A model generated the notes under the pieces. The model saw nothing but the letters and a program-made list of their open reading frames with translations. It had not been told where the DNA came from and did no database searches. 64,000 bases of DNA from Microvelia longipes. Its lineage: Eukaryota; Arthropoda; Insecta; Hemiptera; Veliidae. The position numbers and the translations under genes were made by a program. Location: the NCBI GenBank assembly GCA_018340805.1, contig JACMZG010001914.1, positions 50,954,652 to 51,018,651 of the forward strand, read 5' to 3'. This document shows, in pieces, positions 58,070 to 64,000 of this stretch (positions are counted from its first letter, which is position 1; the number at the start of each line of letters is the position of its first letter).

Positions 58070-58929
58070 TTATAATACGACACACGGCTAAAATCAATTG
58101 ACAGCGCGCCAAAAATCTGTGAGGGAAAGAATTCTATTGGTTCAGACCGACCACGCTCTTTCCCCCTCCACCTCATGCCGACCTCGGTATAAAAAAAGAC
58201 CTTTTTCGTAAATAAAATCATAAAAAGACAACACTGGTTGTAAATATTTGTAACCTCGAGTCACATTTATTTCCCTCATTGTGCATATTGATCTGTTTGA
58301 GTTCGTTTCGTTTCATTCCAATCTGTTCAATTCATCCAATTATTGCAGAGTTGTAATATGATCTTAGTGCCTATATTTGACGCATGGTCATTGATGTATT
58401 CTTTAAGCATTTATTGCTATTTGAGTACAGCGCAGGGTCTGTGGTCTGTCAACCAAAAGACAGCATTTTTTTAAAAAAATACCAATAGATGACAGTCTAG
58501 ACTTTTTTAAGTCATGAATGCATATTGTGTACGTATTCAATTATCAAAATTGACACAAAAATGCAGTTTGTTTGGAAAAAAGTAATTATAGCTGACGATT
58601 TATTTAAATCGTCAAACTTTTATCATACTTTAACTCCACTTAATTCATACTTCCCGAACAAATTTAAAGCAACACTTAGTTGCTGAATTTATAAGATACA
58701 ACAATATTCCTACTTAAAAAGTAAATAAATAATTTTTAAAAATAAAAAAATACGATATCAAATAAAAACAAATAATAAAATTCAAAACATAACCTGACTT
58801 TCAGTGTTGCCAGAGTAGGGAAAACTTTTTTTGTTACTTAAAAGAAGGGATTTTTAATTAAAAAAGAGGGTGAAAGCATTGAGATTCTGGTGGGCTGTCA
58901 ATTGATTTTAGCCGTGTGTCGTATTATAA
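58070..58929. mobile_element. TIR DNA element, ~850 bp, 30-bp inverted ends
   Basis: The ends TACGACACACGGCTAAAATC...GACAGC and GCTGTC...GATTTTAGCCGTGTGTCGTA are perfectly inverted. TTATAA flanks both sides (58070-58075 and 58924-58929) and is either the target duplication or part of the inverted repeat. No transposase. The minus-strand ORF 58221-58018 merely crosses its left end. Confidence 0.85.
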
Positions 58930-59208
58930 GTAATCAATTAAGAAGTTTTGATATTATATATAATTTATATTATTCAATAAAGAAAATATTTATAAAAAAA
59001 CAAAAAATACAAATATATTAGCATATTTTGTGTTATTAAGTAAAGTTATTTTTAAAAACAAATATGTTTTTGCAAATTTTGTGTTAGTGAGAGAAGTAGT
59101 CTATAAAGGCAAATATACCTCTAAATTTTGTGTTAAAGAATTATGTAATCTGTAAATACATATATATAAAAGGAAATGTTATGTCAGTGAGAAAAGTAAT
59201 TTAAATGT

Positions 59209-59213
59209 TGATT
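59209..59213. other. Left target-site duplication of BEL/Pao element
   Basis: TGATT directly precedes the left LTR and TGATT directly follows the right LTR (63729-63733). Confidence 0.9.
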
Positions 59214-59460
59214 TGTCGCTGCCAGAATCGAAACTGTGATTCTGGTAGCTCGGAAACTTAAGGAACAAGTCGTTACTGAATAGAAAAATATATACTTTTA
59301 TTAACTATACTATACTACTATACTACTATACTACTATACGTAACAATATTTTAGTTCCATCATATTTTCACTAATTTGACATGACAAATAACAATCAACG
59401 TTAAATGGGAAAAATACATTATTAAAATAAACAAAAAACATTGTTGCCCTCGCGGCAACA
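59214..59460 (-). repeat. 3' LTR (left)
   Basis: 247 bp. It differs from the other LTR by a 16-bp expansion of an ACTACTAT microsatellite near 59320 and one extra A. The terminal TGTTGCCGCG...GGCAACA (minus strand) forms a hairpin. Confidence 0.95.
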
Positions 59461-59499
59461 TTCCCCGGCCTCAATAAGAGGTCCTCTAAATTGTTACCG

Positions 59500-60933
59500 T
59501 TATTTACTCTCATGCGCCTTAAGTAGTAGAACTACATTGGTGATTGGCCGTTCTCGAATCGAACCCCCTACTAGCTGAAGTTTTACTTTGCGGACAAGCC
59601 CATCTCTACCTGAAATAGCTTCCCTAACACTAGCAATTAGCCATGCATTACGAGGCAAATTATCCTCTTTGCAAAGAACTATATCCCCTTCTTTTAAATT
59701 ATAGCGAGCAATGTTCCATTTTTGCCGGGGCTGAAGCGACTGCACGTATTCTTTATGCCAACGCGACCAGAAAGTGTCTGCGAGCGCTTGGACTCTTTTC
59801 CATCGCCTACTCGCGTATTTACTCTCGTCGAATATTCTCAAAGGAGCGGAATCGGGTTCTTTCATATCGAGTAGATGATTTGGAGTTATAGGTTTAAGCT
59901 CCGGGTCATTTATGTTTTCTACCGTTAACGGCCTTCCATTAATCACTGCTTCGCACTCTAAAAATAACGTTCTTAGACAATCCTCATTTAATTTACTCTC
60001 CAGATCAGTTAATAAATAGTCCAAGATTTTCCGTACGGTTCCAATTTGTCGCTCTACAGCGCCTTGGTGGTGACTTGCTTTCGGGGTTCCTATATGAAAG
60101 TCAAGGTCACAATTTTTATCGGCCAAAAACCGTTGAATTTGTTCTTTATCTAGTTCCATCTCAGCTCTTATAAGTTCTCTTTTACCTCCCTTAAAGTTAG
60201 TTCCTGCGTCAGTTCTTAGGGGCTTGATAGATCCTCTCCGGCAAAGAAATCTTCTCAATGCGTTAATGAATGAATCTGTGTCCAAGCTATCTAGAACGTC
60301 AAGATGTACGGCTCTACATCCGAGGCAAGTAAATATAATACCGTATCTCTTGATTTGGCCTCGACTCCGCTTAACGTAAAACGGACCGAATAAGTCACCG
60401 GACGAGTAAGTAAATGGTGGTGCTGGAGTGAGTCGTTCAGGGGGTAAGTCTGCCATGAGCTGTTGCACAAATGGTCCCCTCAATTTCTTCTTTTTAGGGT
60501 GATAAACACCATGATGGGGCAGATACCACAATTTACCTGTCTCATGGTTATCTTCCACAACCTCCTCTGCATGATAATTTTTTAACATATCTGAATCAAA
60601 GTTAACATAATTAGTTTCGAACTTTTCGTCTTTGAAACGTCTTTTTAAGGAGTACAGTCTTTTTTCGGCTAACACTCTGTTTTCTGGCAATACTACAGCC
60701 TTAGTCTTTAGCGGTAATGGAATCTGATATCTAGAATCTTCCCTCTGGATAAGACTTTCTTCAACTTGTTTAATAAATTCTTTATCCCTGATAGACTGCC
60801 CTAAATCTGATTCTGTACACCTTGGAGATTCTTCAGACTGATAAGTATTCAATATCTTTTTTACAGATACCTGTCTAGCTTTAGACTGCACAGATGATCG
60901 TAATGCCTTTGGTTTTGGGCCTATGATGCCCAT
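59500..60933 (-). CDS. pol: BEL/Pao pol remnant: pre-RT segment fused in frame to integrase
   Basis: 477 codons. Residues 1-150 are the pre-RT part, ending in GKLWYLPHHGVYHPKKKKLR, which in BEL elements leads straight into the RT (normally followed by VVFD). Here residue 153 jumps into the integrase leader GPFVQQLMADLPPERLTPAP. The integrase core follows: SSGDLFGPF (D180), RTDAGTNFKGG (D242) and HHQGAVERQIGTV (E294), the DDE triad. The C-terminal domain includes QKWNIARYNLKEGDIVLCKE. The N-terminal HHCC zinc finger, RNase H and all RT motifs are missing. The junction lies near 60475-60490. The fused frame is uninterrupted, so it could still give a protein with an intact-looking integrase core. 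Confidence 0.9.
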   Translation of the reverse strand: MGIIGPKPKALRSSVQSKARQVSVKKILNTYQSEESPRCTESDLGQSIRDKEFIKQVEESLIQREDSRYQIPLPLKTKAVVLPENRVLAEKRLYSLKRRFKDEKFETNYVNFDSDMLKNYHAEEVVEDNHETGKLWYLPHHGVYHPKKKKLRGPFVQQLMADLPPERLTPAPPFTYSSGDLFGPFYVKRSRGQIKRYGIIFTCLGCRAVHLDVLDSLDTDSFINALRRFLCRRGSIKPLRTDAGTNFKGGKRELIRAEMELDKEQIQRFLADKNCDLDFHIGTPKASHHQGAVERQIGTVRKILDYLLTDLESKLNEDCLRTLFLECEAVINGRPLTVENINDPELKPITPNHLLDMKEPDSAPLRIFDESKYASRRWKRVQALADTFWSRWHKEYVQSLQPRQKWNIARYNLKEGDIVLCKEDNLPRNAWLIASVREAISGRDGLVRKVKLQLVGGSIRERPITNVVLLLKAHESK

Positions 60934-61145
60934 CCGAGAGATGACCTTACAGCATATGGTTCATGATCCTGACCTCTTACAACTTTAAGAGGGCATAAAG
61001 CCTGTGGGCAGTTATTACCTAGCAATATTTTAACTTCCTTGTCTTCTAACAATGGATGAATAAACTCGGCTATTCCTTGTAAATGGTCATAGTAATTCGC
61101 AAGATCCGCGGTAGGAATTTCGCCTGGAGCTTGGAATTGACTCTC

Positions 61146-61550
61146 TTACATACGTATTGGCAGGAATATAAATTTCCTTTTACTGTCAAAGCTGGTAACA
61201 ACTAACCCTGAAATCCTTTCTGAGTCTTCATAAGACCTATGATGAATCGTGCTGAGCTCTAACTTGGTGATAATGCCATTGCACCCTATTTCCTCTTTTA
61301 GGCTCTGAGAAAGAAAACACATGTTGCTTCCGTCATCTAATAACGCATATGTTAAAATCTTCCTATTGGGGTTGCTAATATGGTGTACAAACACAGGCAA
61401 AATAAAGGATGTAGTTTCAGATACATCCGTAGCTACTTTCCTTGAAGACGCTTGGTCTTCGTCGGTATTTCTACTTGCGTTGGATGCATCTGAACTACCT
61501 TCTCCGGCCGTATTTGAACATTGCATAGCTCTGGGCAACCATGAAGACAA
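61146..61550 (-). CDS. pol: BEL/Pao aspartic protease segment
   Basis: 134 codons. Residues 50-80 read ILPVFVHHISNPNRKILTYA and then LLDDGSNMCFLSQ. Asp72 in LDDGS is the retropepsin-type catalytic aspartate (BEL usually LLDTGS or LLDSGS). A stop follows at 61146, and the next frame carries on with KEVKILLGNNCPQALCPLKV and AVRSSLGW, the usual post-protease stretch before RT. A frame change therefore lies near 61120. It would cleave the Gag-Pol polyprotein. Confidence 0.8.
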   Translation of the reverse strand: MSSWLPRAMQCSNTAGEGSSDASNASRNTDEDQASSRKVATDVSETTSFILPVFVHHISNPNRKILTYALLDDGSNMCFLSQSLKEEIGCNGIITKLELSTIHHRSYEDSERISGLVVTSFDSKRKFIFLPIRM

Positions 61551-62460
61551 GTTGGGTGTCTTTTATACAGCCCTCTACGGTGCACAAAGCCCTCCGCCTA
61601 CAGAGCTTTGATTTATGGCCCCGGGTCAAACAGCCAAAACAAAGATTATGATCGTAAATAAATTTAAATATTAACTCTGGTGATGATTTGACTAAGTTTC
61701 CACACATTGCTAGTTCATGATTACCTTTGCAAAACAAACACTGTACATTCTGAGAAATCTTAGTCGTACTTGAATGGCTCGCACTTTCATTTGACGTCAC
61801 AACGTTACGACAACCTTTAGCAGATGGAATCCTTTTATCGTAAGGGGTGAACTTACCTTTAGTATCCTTTGACCAACTTGAACCCCCACCTAAAGAATTG
61901 CTAATCGAATAAACAGGGTGATTTACAGCTTTCGCAATACTGGAAACATACTTAGCCAAATCCTCTATGGTCTCCCTGTTACCCATGTTTTCTATACTTT
62001 TAACCCAACCATTTAAGTACTTTATAGGCAAGCGAGCAACCATTTTTTTAAGATAAAGCTTAGAGCTCATTTCCCGCTTAGATTCTTCCGAAAGAATACT
62101 ACTAGCCGAGTGCAAAGCTTCCACGAATTCTAGCAACCCTTTTCCATCATTTACCCCAAATATCGGACCGTTGATTAATTTATTTGTCCATGCCTCGGTA
62201 ATAGCAGCTGCATTACCAAACCTTCTTTTTAACATAGCTACACTTTCTTTATAGTTAAGGCCAAAATTTTCTTGAAATACTTTGAGGGCCTCCCCTTCTA
62301 AAAATCTCGATAGAAAAATTCTTTTTTCCGCGTCAGGGAGGATGCCATCTTCTAGATGTAATTTTATTTGGTCCCTAAATATTGGGTACTTTACGCTTTC
62401 CCCGTTAAATTTGAAGGGCACCAAAGAATTTAAAAGCTGTATCTTTGACAATAACGTCAT
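61495..62460 (-). CDS. gag: BEL/Pao gag, core (DUF1759-like) and zinc knuckles
   Basis: 321 codons. Residues ~8-180 (LLNSLVPFKFNGESVKYPIF, FLEGEALKVF, LLEFVEALHSASSIL, ARLPIKYLNGW) follow the gag core of Pao elements. Two zinc knuckles then appear: C241, C244, H248, C253 and C274, C277, H282, C287, followed by C293 and C298. They would bind genomic RNA. The frame is left at about residue 300, and the polyprotein continues in the frame of the protease ORF, which overlaps it by 56 bases. This is either a programmed shift or a decay mutation. Confidence 0.85.
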   Translation of the reverse strand: MTLLSKIQLLNSLVPFKFNGESVKYPIFRDQIKLHLEDGILPDAEKRIFLSRFLEGEALKVFQENFGLNYKESVAMLKRRFGNAAAITEAWTNKLINGPIFGVNDGKGLLEFVEALHSASSILSEESKREMSSKLYLKKMVARLPIKYLNGWVKSIENMGNRETIEDLAKYVSSIAKAVNHPVYSISNSLGGGSSWSKDTKGKFTPYDKRIPSAKGCRNVVTSNESASHSSTTKISQNVQCLFCKGNHELAMCGNLVKSSPELIFKFIYDHNLCFGCLTRGHKSKLCRRRALCTVEGCIKDTQLVFMVAQSYAMFKYGRRR

Positions 62461-62577
62461 TGGGTTAACTATCGAAAGTGGAGCTATGTTACTACCTGTG
62501 TTACGTCAACTGGTGTCATGTTCTACTGGTAGGCTTGATGGTGTTTCATTTCTCATTGCCTGATGATGACCTGGTAG

Positions 62578-62700
62578 CACGGATAACAACTGTTCGGATA
62601 GCACGGGTGCCGACGGTACGGGTAGCACGGGTACTGACGGTTCGGGTAGCGCGGGTGCTGACGGTTCCGGTAGCACGGGTACTGAACGATCAGGTAGGAC
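62578..62700 (-). repeat. 24-bp direct repeats in gag linker
   Basis: About five units of CGGGTAGCACGGGTACTGAC plus GGTT. On the minus strand one frame gives the octapeptide period PVLPEPSV, so it is probably a repeated Pro/Val linker. Confidence 0.85.
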
Positions 62701-62705
62701 AGGTA

Positions 62706-63470
62706 CTACCAGCTTTGACTTCGCTGGTACTGTTTGGGAAGCTCGAAACCCGGAAAACGGTTTTTATTTATTTGTATTTTAGAAGTAAACAATTCGCTGT
62801 CAGTCAATTCTTCTTCAACTTTAGGTTTACCTTTTATTACGCTAAGCACCGTATTAACCTCTTGCAAATCCACTTCTGGATCTTCCATTGCTTCTTGAAT
62901 TAACTTAGCTTTCCTTTCTTTTAATTTTAGATCTCTTTCTTTAAACTCTAACTCTAGTTTTAATTTAAGCACCTCGTCTTGCTCCTGTTTTAGCTCCTCT
63001 TCTAGCTCTAGAGCCTCAATTTTCGTGAGCAATCTAAGAGTAGTGCTGTTCGTTTTTAGTGATCGTTTGGAACTGCAGGACCTAATTGAACTTTCCTTAC
63101 TCCTTTTTACGTCTTCAACATTAAGAGAAATAACGCACGAATCGATAAAATTATCGAGATTTTCTACGGTTTTTTCTATCTCGGAAATATACGAGGGGTC
63201 AACATGATCTTTGTGCTCTTCGCTTAACTTAGCTGTGCCCACCTTAAGCTCCCGGTGCAAGAGTTTTAGCTCACTTAAGGCAGTGCTCTTTATTAAGCAA
63301 GGAACATTTTTCTGTTGACATAAAATGTCTAACTCTGACATTTTAGCCCGGATGTTTTTCTTAATAGATTCGAGCGTTTTGTATAGTAACGAAAAAGCGT
63401 AAGCCTTACCCTTCTCTGTCATCTGTCTTGTCCTGATTTTTCTACTTTCCAAAACACTTGAACTCGACAT
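62706..63470 (-). CDS. gag: BEL/Pao gag, N-terminal coiled-coil segment
   Basis: 254 codons from an ATG shortly after the 5' LTR: MSSSSVLESRKIRTRQMTEK at the start. It has a long charged coiled coil (residues ~150-200, IEALELEEELKQEQDEVLKL and onward) and the Ser/Arg-rich SSIRSCSSKRSL before it. This is the usual N-terminal organisation of Pao-type gag, which builds the virus-like particle. The frame ends at 62706, where a 24-bp direct repeat array starts. In another frame that array would continue as a proline-rich linker, so a frameshift separates it from the rest of gag. Confidence 0.8.
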   Translation of the reverse strand: MSSSSVLESRKIRTRQMTEKGKAYAFSLLYKTLESIKKNIRAKMSELDILCQQKNVPCLIKSTALSELKLLHRELKVGTAKLSEEHKDHVDPSYISEIEKTVENLDNFIDSCVISLNVEDVKRSKESSIRSCSSKRSLKTNSTTLRLLTKIEALELEEELKQEQDEVLKLKLELEFKERDLKLKERKAKLIQEAMEDPEVDLQEVNTVLSVIKGKPKVEEELTDSELFTSKIQINKNRFPGFELPKQYQRSQSW

Positions 63471-63498
63471 CTTTGAACTAGTGATAAAATATTGTTAC

Positions 63499-63728
63499 TG
63501 TCGCTGCCAGAATCGAAACTGTGATTCTGGTAGCTCGGAAACTTAAGGAACAAGTCGTTACTGAATAGAAAATATATACTTTTATTAACTATACTATACT
63601 ACTATACGTAACAATATTTTAGTTCCATCATATTTTCACTAATTTGACATGACAAATAACAATCAACGTTAAATGGGAAAAATACATTATTAAAATAAAC
63701 AAAAAACATTGTTGCCCTCGCGGCAACA
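63499..63728 (-). repeat. 5' LTR (right)
   Basis: 230 bp, otherwise matching the left LTR base for base as far as I can read. It would hold the element's promoter. Confidence 0.95.
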
Positions 63729-63733
63729 TGATT

Positions 63734-64000
63734 TAATATTTAACCTAAGTTTGTCATTAAAACCCTATATTGTTAATTAAGGACATAGGGTATAACATAT
63801 AGTAGTTTTATTTTAAATTAGCAGTGTTCTAAAAACTAATATACTTTATGAGTTTCGGTGCAAAAGAGATATCTAGGCATGTACAGCAGACACTGCTTCT
63901 AAAGCGCTAACATCTTAATTAGCACGCTGTTATAGAGGGAGATCGTAAAAACTCGGGAAAAAGTAGGTTAATCACCTAGTGAAAGGATGCATAGGGAGTG
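63734..64000. other. Sequence right of the BEL element, nothing recognised
   Basis: AT-rich intron sequence up to the window edge. TGTTAATTAAGGACATAGGG and CCCTATATTGTTAATTAAG overlap to form a small stem near 63752-63790. Confidence 0.4.

Larger units (their letters stand above)
57920..59213. repeat. Degenerate AT-rich tandem array interrupted by a TIR element
   Basis: Units of about 50-60 bp with AAATTTTGTGTTA.T.AGTAAAGT and CTACAAATACAAATATA occur at 57950-58069 and again at 58990-59213. The segment ACAAATATATTAGCATATTTTG is found on both sides of the element at 58070-58929. Confidence 0.7.
59214..63728 (-). mobile_element. BEL/Pao LTR retrotransposon, RT-deleted, complete ends
   Basis: Two LTRs (247 and 230 bp) starting TGTCGCTGCC and ending GCGGCAACA on the plus strand enclose, in minus-strand order, gag, protease and integrase. 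A 5-bp duplication TGATT flanks the element, so it inserted as a unit. Reverse transcriptase and RNase H, which should lie between protease and integrase, are absent. The total of 4515 bp is correspondingly short for a BEL element. Near the 3' LTR (left in this view) the minus strand has TTGAGGCCGGGGAA, a fitting polypurine tract. I could not match the primer-binding site to a tRNA. Confidence 0.95.

Noticed and set aside
62282..63207. Plus-strand ORFs across the BEL gag region
   Set aside because: Antisense shadows of gag.

Overview
This is nuclear DNA of an animal, very probably an arthropod (insect or crustacean; I cannot decide which). It is AT-rich, intron-dominated and full of transposable-element relics. 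The arthropod call rests on two exons of a Beaten-path (Beat) family immunoglobulin gene, a BEL/Pao LTR retrotransposon, a mariner transposase tail, a Penelope-like element and a Jockey/R1-type LINE. There are no bacterial-style operons.

Host gene: one gene is supported, on the plus strand. A signal-peptide exon (14047-14101) and an Ig V-type exon (36227-36435) are in matching splice phase and are separated by an intron of about 22 kb. A perfect donor after the Ig exon opens a second intron that runs past the right edge. Most of the window is therefore intronic and serves as a landing ground for mobile elements.

Layout. 1-4250: decayed non-LTR retrotransposon (minus) running off the left edge. 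7092-8017, 33584-34045, 37322-38123 and 52428-53131: four copies of a foldback-like family with two successive inverted repeats. Many places (best at 32580, 45200 and 54563): a ~720-bp hairpin-ended repeat family that contains a relic of the 3' half of 5S rRNA. 11300-12260: a segment resembling mitochondrial-type large-subunit rRNA. 15031-16776: a 52-bp satellite. 18701-19235 and 43462-44367: a tRNA-derived SINE. 21241-21705 and 54078-54497: two further tandem arrays. 28742-28983, 35181-35329, 48878-49140, 56582-57125 and 58070-58929: palindromic or TIR (MITE-like) elements. 31150-31382: mariner relic. 46320-47650: Penelope-like relic. 59214-63728: a complete-ended BEL/Pao element with a 5-bp target duplication, whose reverse transcriptase and RNase H have been removed by a near-precise internal deletion.

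The least conventional signals are the hairpin-ended 5S-containing repeat family, the foldback family with its cascade of short hairpins and a small acidic ORF, and the RT-less but in-frame BEL element. All identifications were made by reading; no database search was run.
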